In this document: in pieces, positions 1 to 10,907 of the stretch
Layout of the letters: every line of letters starts with the position of its first letter
Position numbering within the stretch: position 1 is the first letter of the stretch
Origin: Dysidea avara
Lineage: Eukaryota; Porifera; Demospongiae; Dictyoceratida; Dysideidae
Reading direction: 5' to 3'
Assembly (NCBI RefSeq): GCF_963678975.1
Contig: NC_089273.1
Span: 5,658,507 to 5,722,506, forward strand
Length of the DNA stretch: 64,000 nucleotides
The notes under the pieces: generated by a model
Database searches by the model: none
What the model was told of the DNA's origin: nothing
The model's input: the letters and a program-made list of their open reading frames with translations, nothing else
Position numbers and translations under genes: made by a program

Positions 1-423
1 CTCTATTTAGCTGGTAATGGGGTTTACAAATGATAGGTGCATTAGAATCAATCCAATGTGTTGTTATGCATTCATCAATGTGTAAATAACTACCCCTCTA
101 CTTTAAGATTACTGGTGAAAATTTTCCAAAGCAACGTGGCCAAGTGGTGAGAGCACCAGTTACTTAGTGATATCAGAATTGTGCAACTTTAAGATCACGG
201 CCTCTATCTACACATCTCCTGAAGGCTACTAGTTCTGTCACAGGCATGTTTGCCTGCACAGACTCAAGTGCAGTGGTTAATAGGCACCTTAGTGCTGGTT
301 TACTTGACGGAAATAGATGTGCTCGCATGGCTGCTGGAGGCTTGCTTTTCTCACAGTCAATAGGCTAGTGGTCAATCCCTCCACTGCTCCACATATTCTA
401 CACACCCACATTAATAGTACATA
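1..423 (+). repeat. tRNA-like (SINE-like) dispersed repeat, copy A, left part
   Basis: This stretch is matched in reverse complement by 7085-7576 over its whole length, with scattered substitutions. It continues at 1112-1205 after a hAT element that inserted at 423/424. It contains tRNA-like internal Pol III promoter boxes at 137-202. The left end may lie outside the window. About 130 bp upstream of the tRNA-like part belongs to the repeat, which is unusual for a simple tRNA SINE, so it may be a composite element. Confidence 0.7.
137..202 (+). promoter_or_regulatory. Pol III A-box and B-box of tRNA-like repeat
   Basis: TGGCCAAGTGG at 137-147 fits the tRNA A-box consensus, especially the tRNA-Leu/Ser form. 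GATCACGGCC at 193-202 resembles a B-box. The ~46-bp gap would fit a tRNA with a long variable arm. In copy B, on the minus strand near 7375-7440, the A-box reads TAGCCAAGTGG. The boxes are seen; Pol III activity is inferred. Confidence 0.55.
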
Positions 424-1103
424 TAGGGGTGGGCGGTATCTCGGTTATATCGTAAAACCGCGATATTCTGATGTAACGATACCAGTATCGTCAAAAATTC
501 TTGGAAACGATATCATTGCGATATCGTGATTACCGCGGTGTTCTCCAATAATATTCGTATTAGCTAACTACTGTAAACATAGTGCTGCTGTTTAACTCCA
601 GGAAAGATCGAGATACTCTAATAGAGCAGTCACCTATATACTCTAATAGAGCAGTCAAGTAACTCTATAGAGTATTCATGCGAATATGAAAGTAGTTACT
701 AAAGGGACTTTATTTATTTTGGATTATTATTGAGAAAAGAATATTTCTGCACATTGTGGCATTATATAGCTAATAAAATGTGCATGGGTGAATGAGCTTT
801 TGCTGCTATAGTTAGCAGTCTTTTAGTCATGCATGGGAATCTGTAGAGCTCCTGAATTTATATCATGCACTTGGGTGTGTAAGACACATCCTCTCCATGC
901 TTAATTGTAGGTCTAGCTAATGTTTATATCTCCATGCATAGTTCAATAAATGGTTAATGCCATATACATGTATTTTTGCACATTCATTCATGTTGCTGCA
1001 GGTTATATCACTTGCATATTACGTAGGTGCAGTTTCATAGTAGAGCATCTGTCAAAATATGAAAAATATCGTGATAGTAAAATTTCAATACCGCCCAGCC
1101 CTA
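424..1103. mobile_element. hAT-type MITE, 680 bp
   Basis: Its termini are inverted: TAGGGGTGGGCGGTAT at the left and, in reverse complement, TAGGGCTGGGCGGTAT at the right. It is flanked by the identical 8-bp duplication AGTACATA at 416-423 and 1104-1111. The uninterrupted copy of the host repeat near 7165 shows the empty site. An 8-bp TSD fits hAT. There is no transposase ORF, so it is non-autonomous. Two copies of the recurring ACTCTAATAGAGCAGTCA motif lie inside at about 614 and 639. Confidence 0.88.
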
Positions 1104-1111
1104 AGTACATA

Positions 1112-1205
1112 CCGCCATATGGTGGGTCTTGCATCATCAATACCACAAAATTAGCCAAGTCTCCTACATGTATAAATGATAATTATCGCTGCTGTTTATA
1201 GCAAC
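1112..1205 (+). repeat. tRNA-like repeat copy A, right part
   Basis: This is the continuation of the repeat interrupted by the hAT element. It matches the reverse complement of about 7085-7165, including the segment reading TGGTGGGTCTTGCATCATCA. The match fades near 1205. Confidence 0.6.
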
Positions 1206-2426
1206 TAATTAATTTTTGTGTTAGCTACATGAGACTGGGCGTGATGGATACAACAAAGCACTCATCTATTAATTCTCATAGCCACAAACACAAACAGATT
1301 TTTGAATACCAAGTTGAATTTCATGTTCAAATGTCTAGTATTAATTTTGCTTGCATCCTCTCTATTGTAGTGTTTCAATCTTATACAGATTCTTTATTTT
1401 GCTACATGCTACATTGCCATCGCTATAGTGCTACATCTCTACATCACCATTGTAGTATCTGCACAAAAAGAAAGGAAATTAACTTCTGATGATGAAGCTT
1501 GAAAAAGTTGCTGCAGTTGAATAAACTATTAAAACTATTTTTGAGTAAAATTTTTATGGACAATCTGTACCCACAATTTTTATTTACTCAAAACAAAAAC
1601 TTTTTAACACAATTTTTCTTTGTAGTACCATCATTAGGAGATGACCCTTATTTGAATTTGGAGGTTTCAGTTCCCAAATCACCTATTGTGTGATGTTTGT
1701 AGACAAACAACTGATATCAAATGTTCCTCTCCAAATTAAGTGCTAGTAGCAAGGTGATGCTAAATTTTGGTGTCATGTAACTCATGTCAGAAGATACTGC
1801 TGAGGTCAGTCTGTTATCATAAACTTTTTGTGATGTAATTATGTACTGTACATACTATAATTATAGATAGTTAAATAGATTAGCATTTTTCAAAATATAA
1901 ACGATTAAAGTTTTCATTGAAGTACTTTTAAACCATAATTAAGTAGATATCCCATAATTTATGGATCACTGGAAAGGTAAATCAACAGTCTTCCATCAGT
2001 GAAAATTGTGCAGTAAAATATTTACACAGTGCAAAGTTGCATGCTGTTGAGTTTGTATGACACCTGTTCATTTCATACTGTATATTACCATCCTCTATGT
2101 ATGTGATAGGCATCTTGGAGATGAAACAAGCAGTTCAACTATATGCCGTCTCTGCTGCTTGTGCTAAAGAGGTGTTCTACCTTCCAGTGTACATTGAAAA
2201 CTGTAATCCCAAGTCCAAAGACTACATTGTAAACACTTCTGTATTGTTAGATGGCTGTACAAGTAAAGACTTAGGGACTTAGTGGCATAGCATGCTGAAA
2301 GGCAGGCAAATGCTTGTTTTGTGTGTAAAAACATGAATATTTGAATAATTCATTGTATCGTATATCGTTCAATATGCCGTGCATAAATATGGAATGAAAA
2401 AACATAACAATAGAATTAACTTGTTA
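1206..2426. other. AT-rich stretch with no recognised gene
   Basis: The open frames here are short, low in complexity and show no recognisable family. I see no tandem repeat and no terminal inverted repeat pair. Confidence 0.5.
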
Positions 2427-2619
2427 CAGTGAAACCTCAGTCATCCGGACCCCACTTATCTGGATTCTTGGTTAACCGAACTACAAAAATAACTATTAGA
2501 GTACTGACTTTCTATTAGGATAGTTGATGATACTAAAAATTTCTAATCTATAAACAGTTTTAGAGATACTTATGGATTACCTATGGTCCCAAGGTGTTAA
2601 GATAACTGAGGTTCTACAG
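2427..2619. mobile_element. pogo/Tigger-like MITE, 193 bp
   Basis: The left end begins CAGTGAAACCTCAGTCATCC. The right end, in reverse complement, begins CTGTAGAACCTCAGTTATC. A TA dinucleotide flanks both sides (2425-2426 and 2620-2621). The CAGT-AACCTC terminus with a TA target resembles pogo/Tigger elements. No coding capacity is present. Confidence 0.6.
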
Positions 2620-5353
2620 TAGTTAGTATTGACCAAGTCACCAGTTCACCAAGTCACACTTATTAGCCATACTCCAGCAACAGCACCGACTCAGTCACAA
2701 AGAATTCTCACAACCTGGAAGATAAATGCTAGCAATACAAAACAATTTTGATACTTAATGCATGCATGTTTACAAAATACAGCACCGACCATGTATTTTA
2801 CAACGTCTATACTTGTATACTAAATAGCTACTTCAGCAAGTCATACCATCTACTCCTGCAAGGCCAGACCATCCATCATGGTACCCCATACATTGCCTAG
2901 CATTTACTGCCTATTCTGAAACCTTGAATAGCTTAATATGAGGGCAACTCATTCTTCACACCACAATATTGATGAATTCTATCACGTCTGCCTTCATGCA
3001 CCATAAAGCACTGCTTGTTCAGCTACTTGTGTAGTCTGCAGCGATCGCTTCACTGCTATGATGTTTCAACTCGCAGTTAGGTGACATAATGTTCATCATT
3101 CAAGTGATGCAACATGAGTGGCCTATGGCAAACAGTTAGCAGATCTTCTGTCAGAATCAGGAGCATTAGGTCTGGGGCACCTGACAAGAAGAAGAGGTAT
3201 GACAAGCAAAACTAAACAGTGTGACTTTCTGTGGTATCTAGTAGACTAGTACAATCATAGAATGTATAAACATTGTGAGGTATACAAAATCCAAGAAAAG
3301 TAATGTCCCTGGTCCAAGGATCCACTGATTATACCAACCCACCCAGGGGGAAGGAAGCACAGGTGCTTGGGCACCCATAAATATTTCTACTGATCCTTCC
3401 TTTTCTAACTTGTCAATGATTCCAACTGCTGATTCTATCCACTACGGTGCCACAGCTTGACTAGCAAAAATGCTTGCAGCAAATTCTTGCATGGAATAAG
3501 CGCTATGCATTTAATTAAGTCTGATTTCTAAAAATAACTCTGTAGATTACAAGATTTAAATTTGAAAAATGGAAATGTGCCCTCCCAAAACAAATGGTGC
3601 CAATTTGTTGCCACATCAAAGCGATCATAGTTTGGAGTTGGCCTGTATATAGACCCTGTGAAGTGGCCAATACTCAAGATGACTAGCTGTTTGGCTACTT
3701 GATTTCGGTAGGTAATGCTGTATAATCAGTACTCAAATTTATTGTGATATAACCACGATGAGGAATAAAATCAAGTAAACAATGTGAGAGAAGTCTTTAG
3801 GACCACTCAGCAGATTGTGGTAGAGTTAGTGGCTGGTACAGGAAATATTTCCCCTACATATTGCCCCTATATACTGTGTCACAGTCTGAGTGGATGAATT
3901 AGTGTCGTGACGATTTTGTGATCACAGAGCGGTCAGGCATATTTCAGCACAAGTACGAGTCAGTACAAGAAATCTCAGTTCAGTGGCGTTGAGTTGAAGA
4001 ATCTATGGTTGAAGCATCCCTATGTGTGGGTTGTATGGCACATGATGCTGAAGTCCCACAATGTATCGTAGCTAAAGTGTAACAGGCATGGAGCAATTGT
4101 TGGGTAAAATGATAAGCTATTCCATATGCATACAGATAGAGTTAATAACTGTATCTACCCATGCCATGTACTTGAAAACAGCAATTTGATGAATGCATGT
4201 ATCAACCCCCACAGTCTGTTGACTGGGTACCCATCAATTAAATATCTTCCTATGCCCCTGAACCCACCTAATACACACCACAACTATAATGCTGGCTTGT
4301 GTACAGATAATCAAGTATCAACCCATTTCTGTCTACAGTAATATAAGGAAAAGCTGCTACGCATCACAAAATAAAAATTACAAAATTGGACAGACAGATG
4401 CTAGCACTGAGGTTGCTCTAGTTGAAAAAATTTAACTACATGGTGCTGTGTATGCAGGTAATGACTGCAACAACATATTATATGTATCAACTATCATAAG
4501 CTCCCTACTAAGGACACTTCAATTTGTCTCCCTATAAATTAGAGTCCCAAGGTATTTGTTGTTATAGACTATGCACGATCTAGGGCATGGTACTCTCATT
4601 CATATACACAACAGATGCTTATTTTTAGAGAGAACAAGTTGATGTTGTGCTACTTCTAAAAACCAGGTGCCATGCAGCTAGCTAGCTAACTCGTCTGGAA
4701 TTAACTATAGATAGTATATACTACTATGAATTAACCAACTATGTATTACTACTTTACAATAGGGTAGTTTTGGGTTGAGCAATAATATTATTAGCTAATT
4801 CTCGTATTTCGTAATTCATGAAATATTCGTAATTCGTTCAATTACATTGCTATGCACTGCTAAGGAAGCGTTTGGTAAACAAACCGCTTTTACCAACATA
4901 TTATGCACAGAACTATCTTCTAAACTGTTTTATAGTGTGACTAACGTGTTTTTTTCACACAAATTCTCTATACAAAGCCTCAAAGCTGCTCTTCATTTTC
5001 GTTTGCGTATGTAAGGGATAGGCCCCCTTTCAACTCGAAGTGATAGGCTATTCCTGGTAGTGTATGAGGCCTGCACCATTGTTTTTCAGTTGCTAAATGC
5101 CTGAAAACCTCAAGGGGAAGGTAGTCTAAGGAAAGTCACCACACCCATATTTCAATCAGCCGAAAAGAAACCACCTCAGAGCAAAGTTCACCTGTGCAGA
5201 AGTTTAATACAGACTTCATTTCACTTTTACTTCTTACGTAAAAGCTGCTTTTACCATTATTAAACGATTTTGCTCACGTGGGTGCGTACGGACAAACATA
5301 GATAGGTAGATAGATAGGTACACACACACACACTTTTACAAAAACAATTTCAG
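2620..5353. other. Non-coding stretch, no gene recognised
   Basis: I find no supportable exon. One 50-bp piece at about 4631-4680 (core TTGATGTTGTGCTACTTC) recurs at about 39955-40005, so part of this is dispersed repeat. A short dinucleotide CA run lies at 5321-5333. Confidence 0.45.
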
Positions 5354-5410
5354 TAAACCAGGCGCGCCCACAGCCAGCCTTCGGTCGGCTGTGGGTGCAC
5401 GCCTGGTTTA
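5354..5410. repeat. 57-bp near-perfect hairpin element
   Basis: TAAACCAGGCG at the left pairs with CGCCTGGTTTA at the right, and CCCACAGCC pairs with GGCTGTGGG around a short loop. A diverged hairpin with the same ends lies at 58700-58762, suggesting a tiny dispersed foldback family. Confidence 0.65.
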
Positions 5411-5581
5411 AAAATGTATACCTTATTTTGTTGTATAAAAGCTGCAAATTCCTGTAAGCTGGGGGTATCCAGCATATTTGGAAAATAAACATCTGGTCTC
5501 TAATTGAGGCCCATGCTAGCAAAAGAGTCTACTGGTAGTAGCTTTAATTCCTTCCCTTTTCCTTCAAACCTACTATCATTA

Positions 5582-6036
5582 GGCCCCTATTTGGTGATTA
5601 TTAGTTTCTCATCCACCGTCCGCATCCTTCTTAAGCTACCGCATGGTAAGCCATTATTTTACTCTGTGCATGCTCAGAAGAACACGTGATACCAAACTGT
5701 TCCAATTTTTTGTTGATGAACGCTACAATGTGCTATATATCGCCAGGAGAACTATTGTTTCCTTAGCAAATTGCTGCAGTGCCAGTTGCAATCGTGTTCT
5801 ATCGACTTCATCAAAGCAGGCTTTCAGTTTACTGTCGAAAAACAGTTGGCGATCACGAAAAGTAGAATCAGCTTGTGAAGGAAATGTTTGTAATAAGAAA
5901 GAAAGACAATTTGGACAAGGTCTGTACATCAGTGTGTTAATATTATAAAATAATGGTATAATGGTAATACCCTCCCGCCCGCATCATAATAATTAGAAAG
6001 GCTGGATGAGAAACTAATAATCACCAAATAGGGGCC
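5582..6036. mobile_element. PIF/Harbinger-like MITE, 455 bp
   Basis: Inverted termini of at least 33 bp begin GGCCCCTATTTGGTGATTAT, and the right end is the exact reverse complement. The 3-bp TTA duplication lies at 5579-5581 and 6037-6039. A TWA target fits PIF/Harbinger. The internal ORFs on both strands show no family and are probably not coding. The element at 15449-15808 shares the GGCC start, the GTTTCTC-like subterminal block and the TTA target. Confidence 0.8.
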
Positions 6037-6447
6037 TTAAGTTTAAAGCCATCTGAGAGGCTACAAGTAATCACATGTGTAGTCTGCGCGAGTCTGGGTG
6101 AATGCAGATAACAACTCATTTTTAGGCCTTGACTATAGTTTTTTATGTAGCCAACACACTGTATAAATGTTCTCTCTGCTTATCATTACAGTAATGGCAT
6201 TCTACCATGACTAGAATTTAATTAAATTCCAGGAATGACTCAGATCTATCCAAAATGAATGCCCTGTCTCAAAAAAGGCCCTATTTATTGGTCTGGGAAG
6301 GAAATAAAAGACTGAGCTTTTATACAAGGCAATATGGTATGCACTTTATGCTGAATGCTCATGTGAAGGGAATGCCTGAGAGGTACTGTAAGACTATTGT
6401 TTTGGCTATTATAAAAGCAAGTTCTTATGTAAAGTACACAACATATA

Positions 6448-6698
6448 TGTGACCGGATTTGCGAAAAGGTACCTTTTCCACACATTTGACATACCAGCAA
6501 ACAAAATGATGTAACACTTGACTCCTTATACTGTTTAACTTGCTCTAAGCATCAAAATGTAGCTAGATACTGTAGCTACATTCATTGAAACTTTCAAGCA
6601 ATTATATGTCATGATTAAAAAGTTATGAAGCTTTAAAGTTCAAAATATGGGTCAAATTTTGTGTGTGAAAAAGGTACCTTTTCGCAAATCCGGTCACA
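6448..6698. mobile_element. TA-target MITE, TGTGACCGG family, 251 bp
   Basis: Termini read TGTGACCGGATTTGCGAAAA and its reverse complement, extending about 30 bp through GGTACCTTTT. TATA flanks both sides, so the target is TA. Related elements are at 10665, 21681, 26617 and 51556. The TA target suggests Tc1/mariner-type mobilisation, but no transposase is seen. Confidence 0.8.
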
Positions 6699-6902
6699 TA
6701 TATACTTGTAAAGATATTTTGCCTTTAGAATGGTTTATCATATACCTAGAATATTCAGTGGTTTCAATTTTTTATAAGACCATTGTACATGTCATTATAC
6801 GAGCTATAGTTGTTTCACTAGTATTTATACATGTACAGAATATTATTACTTACATCAGAATTCAATGAATTCTCAATTCTGTAGAATCTTTCTCTACTCT
6901 GC

Positions 6903-6923
6903 AAAAAAAAAAAAAAAAAAAAA
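6903..6923 (+). repeat. Poly-A tract, 21 bp
   Basis: This is an uninterrupted run of A within otherwise unremarkable AT-rich DNA. It could be a retroposon tail, but I could not identify a retroposon body on its 5' side. Confidence 0.8.
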
Positions 6924-7084
6924 GAATCTGTATAAGATTAAAACACCACAACAGAGACATACTAAACATTTGAACATGAAATATGAAATTCAACATTTTA
7001 ATATTTGGTATCCAAAAATCTATTTGTGTACGTGGATTGGAAAATTAATGGATGGGTGTTTTGTCATGACATATACATAGTTAA

Positions 7085-7576
7085 CATTACTATATATAAC
7101 AGCAGTAATAATTGTTTGTGGGAGACTTGGATAATGATGTGGCATTGATGATGTAAGACCCACCATGTGGCAGTATGTACTATTAAGGTGGCCGGGTGAT
7201 CACTAGCTTATTGACTGTGAGAAAATAAAGAAAAGCAAGTCTCCAACAGCCATGTGAACACAGCTATTTCTGTCAAGTAAACCAGCTCTAAGATACTTAC
7301 CACTGCACTTGAGTCTGTGTAGGAAAACAAGCCTATGACAGAACTAGTAGCTTGCAGGAGATGTGCAGATAAAGGCCGTGATCTTAAAGTTACACGATTC
7401 TGACATCGCTAAGTACCCAGTGCTCTTACCACTTGGCTATGTTGCTTTGGGAAAGTTTACCAGTAATCTTATAGTAGAGGGGTAGCTATTTATACATTGA
7501 TAGGTGCATAACAACACATTGGGCTGATTGTAATGGATCTATCATTTGTAAACTCCATTTCTGGCTAAATAGGGGA
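7085..7576 (-). repeat. tRNA-like (SINE-like) dispersed repeat, copy B
   Basis: This is the reverse-oriented, uninterrupted copy of the repeat at 1-423 plus 1112-1205. Read on the minus strand, the A-box is TAGCCAAGTGG and the B-box GATCACGGCC. It carries the intact target (AGTACATA) into which the hAT element jumped in copy A. Confidence 0.7.
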
Positions 7577-7910
7577 AGTATGGGTGGGGGTGGGAGGGGG
7601 TATTTTAGAGCGAAGCTCAGGCTTTTGATTCAGGGATTAAATAACTCATGTGTATATTCATGAGTACAAACTGGCCATCTAGGTTACAAGTCTTCGGCTT
7701 TGAGCTTGTAGCTATCATTTTATTATGATGGTTATGCACCTATCACTGTTAAGCCCTTACTCCCATCCCATTCCAGTGTTGGAAGAGTAAAAGCCCCCAC
7801 TACTGGGGATAGGGGTTTGTCTAATCCCCTGTGATTCCCCCACTAATCCCTGTCATAGTCGACAGATATCATGTGTACAAATTTGTGCAGGTAATGAGGT
7901 AATAATGATC
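7577..7910. other. G- and C-rich low-complexity spacer
   Basis: It contains G-run and C-run segments (for example 7583-7600) and TGCACCTATCACTGTTAAGC at 7736, which resembles the terminus of the TTA-target MITE at 16541-16960. No gene is seen. Confidence 0.45.
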
Positions 7911-8037
7911 CAGTGGCGGATTCAGGGGGGGCGTGCTCCCCCCCTCCTCCTTCATCTCTTTCAGAAAAAAAATTCATACAAGATCAAGATACTCTAATAG
8001 AACAGTCACTCTAAAAAAGCAGTCAGTGGGGTAGTGT

Positions 8038-8046
8038 AGCTTAACC
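8038..8046 (+). repeat. 9-bp target-site duplication, left
   Basis: AGCTTAACC at 8038-8046 is repeated exactly at 16299-16307, directly outside the termini of the helicase-bearing transposon. Confidence 0.85.
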
Positions 8047-8225
8047 TAGTCTCGCGTGGCCAGACCGCTTTTTTCCGTATATTGGGTGGGGAAAAAAGGG
8101 TCTGGTGCAACTCCAATAGCAGTTTACTTCTGAGCCGTCCCCAGGCGCTGGGGACGCTAATTGGATAACTTTGGCCGTAAAGGAGGTGCGAATGATGTGT
8201 AGCCTATTGCCTATGGTGACGTTGC
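8047..8225 (+). repeat. Left long terminal inverted repeat
   Basis: This ~179-bp arm matches the reverse complement of 16117-16298 with few differences, up to GACGTTGC. The transposase start at 8321 lies about 95 bp inside it, so the arm probably contains promoter activity. Confidence 0.9.
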
Positions 8226-9917
8226 AATAGCTATTTGCGCGCGCCTAGTTTCTCTCCAGCAGCTTGTTTTGCTGAACGCGAGTTGGCTTAACGCTATGGT
8301 TGCGCAGAGGATACGGGAGGATGAGTTCGCTAGAGGTTCGGATACAAGTAAAATGTGTATTTATTTCATTTCATTGTTTTCCAGGGCCCGTCATCGTCGT
8401 CTGGAAGACACTGTTGTCTTTGTTGCTGTGACCTAGCTACGTGCAAAGGGAAGAATCATCATAAACGACTGGGGTCTTGTGAAAATGAGCTAGTAAAGAA
8501 GCTCCAGGAATGCCTTCTACAATTCTGCAACCGTGACATTCAGAGTTTCAATGAGTTTAATGATGATTCAATTCTTTGTTATGAGTGCCGGCATACAGAC
8601 ATTGAATAAACTAGTTCAGGCTGATAAAGAAGTCATGCATTTTAAACAGATAGTGTCGAGATACTTACAAAGATTTACTAATGACAACATCTCTCATAAA
8701 CGTCCACAGCCATCAGAGCCACACACTCCTCAGCTGGCTAAAAGACGTAAACCTCAACCAAAAAGAGTACTTCATTCACCATCAGCCGTTTCGGTATGTA
8801 ATAAATGTATCTTACAATGGTATAGTTTCTGGTTGCTTGATGCATTTTATTGACTAATCAGTGTCAGACTAGACATACTTAAAATAATATAGAATCACAT
8901 GAACTGAGTTTACTATTTGGTACGTGCATTTCTTAGCACACCACAGTATAGCTAAGTGCTTTAATCAACTGATTTTCAATGCAAGTATATACATGTATTT
9001 AATATGCTTGTGAGGCACACATTTGTTATGCTAGTATAGGGGGTAAGTATGTTCATATGTTTTATAGGTAATCATTGGAGACAAACGTTATAATTTGACT
9101 CCTAACAGAACTACTGCAGTGAAACGTATTACTTGGAGGAATTACACTACTTTTAGCAAAACAATTGTGAAGTTACATAGTGGAAAAATCATAAAGTCAT
9201 TGAGTTGTATCATAAAAAGTCAATTCAATAGTATATGCTCTGACCAGCACGAATCAATTCTAAGAGGTACTCCTGAAGCTATCAAAACATTTTCATGGAG
9301 TAAAATGTGGGATGAGATGCAGCAACATTTACCAACATTGGTATCACTTATAACTTCCATCACTCCAGGGAACAACCAGCATCTAGTCTGTACCATTATT
9401 TCCATGCTCTTGAAAAAGAGGCATCAAAGAATGGGGTTACTGCAAAAGGTTATGTCTTCTTTGTTCTATGCAAATGGAGTACACAAGCAGGTAATATACA
9501 ACACATGCATGCTTTAAATTTTTGTTAGTTTCAGAATCATGTATGCTATTTTCAGAGGATTTAAAAACCTGTCAATATTTACCTGCGCCTTGGTAATTAC
9601 TGATATCACCTCAGGTTTTTAAGTCTTCGAGGATGCTTATTACGTGTGCCTAACAATTATTAAGACACAAAGTCAAGAATCATTAATGTTGATTTTGTAA
9701 CTATGCAACTCCTAAATCATGCACAATAATATTCATGAGAAATCCATTATCAAATTCAATTATGCATGCAATTGCTCCATTTTCATTTGTGACATGACCA
9801 TGGACTTTAGGTCTTGGCATGATAAGATAGTATATCCTTTTGTACAACCCTGCAGCTGTCATTTCAACTCAGTTTTAAGTACTGTCTGATTGATTGATAC
9901 TTTATTACATTATGAGT

Positions 9918-9975
9918 ACACCTTAGCTATATTTTTGGACCTACTTGACGTAACTACTATAATGAGGTGGTCTTA
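9918..9975 (+). repeat. Dispersed direct repeat, copy 1
   Basis: A ~58-bp segment (TACACCTTAGCTATATTTTT, then ATAATGAGGTGGTCTTATT) recurs at about 47867-47925. Downstream, the AGGTGGTCTTATTATAG unit is locally reiterated to about 10025. Confidence 0.6.
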
Positions 9976-10063
9976 TTTTAGAGGCGGTCTTATTATAGAG
10001 GTGGTCTTATTATAGAGGTGGTCTTTGTTAAGAGGTACCTATTAATATGAAGTTTTGACCAAT

Positions 10064-10140
10064 TTTAGTTTTTCAGTTTCAGTTTTTCCGTTTCAGTTTT
10101 TCCGTTTCAGTTTTTCAGTTTCAGTTTCAGTTTCAGTTTT
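10064..10140 (+). repeat. TTTCAG/TTTTTCCG minisatellite
   Basis: Short units of TTTCAGTTTTTC are reiterated within the long transposase intron. No function is apparent. Confidence 0.7.
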
Positions 10141-10664
10141 CAATTTCCACTGTTTCCAATGTCCCTATTTTCAGCATTAATTTTGACAAGAGTTTTTAAT
10201 TCTGTGGAGTATGTACTGGAAGTGGGAAAGTAGACTGTGGAATGTTAACAATAGACCTTTGGTAATCCATAGGACCATGTGACTTCAAGCTTGTATGAGT
10301 TATTCTCAAAGTAGAGATCAGGGTTTTACTAACCTACATACCATAAACTGAATCTCTTAACTTACTTTCTCCTACTACAGCACTATGCTAGTGGAGGTTG
10401 GATTGGGTGGGTAAACACAACTAAGCTGCTTTCACTATTGTGCAGACCTGCCTAACTGGTTCTATGCCCTACTCAGTTATTGCATTATTTGTTGTTTGTT
10501 GACACCTTCCCATGGGTCTAATGCATAGCATGCATATTTGTACCCCTAGCAACTAGTGAACAACCATCACCCTATAGCTACAAATACCCAAGTTAAACTT
10601 CGTTAAACTTGTACAACTTAATTTCTATATGGTGACTATTGTATAGTCATGGAAATCCATAATA

Positions 10665-10907
10665 TGTGATTGGGGCTGTGAAAACAGGGCATGCATGTGG
10701 GCACTCAACTTTGCCTACTTTACAAACCTACATGATTCATAACTTATGTTATGATCATACAGGTTTCCGTTCTTATTAAATGGCTACCTAAATGGAATTT
10801 TAATGCAAGTTACATAATGCAGATAATGTATTCAAGTAATAAAGTATAACCTGTTATGTATAGTTTGTGTTCACATGCCCAGTTTTCGTGGGTTCAGTCC
10901 TAATCAC
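10665..10907. mobile_element. TA-target MITE inside transposase intron
   Basis: The left end TGTGATTGGGGCTGTGAAAA pairs with the right end, which in reverse complement reads GTGATTAGGACTGAACCCAC and continues AAAACTGGGCATG. TA flanks it on both sides. The termini resemble the TGTGACC family at 6448, 21681 and 26617, and even more the element at 51556. Confidence 0.6.

Noticed and set aside
137-202. A functional tRNA gene
   Set aside because: Only the A- and B-box resemble a tRNA; no acceptor stem pairing could be drawn.
5643-5948. 101-residue ORF and its antisense partner
   Set aside because: They lie wholly inside a 455-bp Harbinger-like MITE and share no known domain.
1-7576. A single large transposon bounded by the opposed repeats at 1-1205 and 7085-7576
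   Set aside because: The two copies are better explained as dispersed tRNA-like repeats; no TSD or coding content links them.
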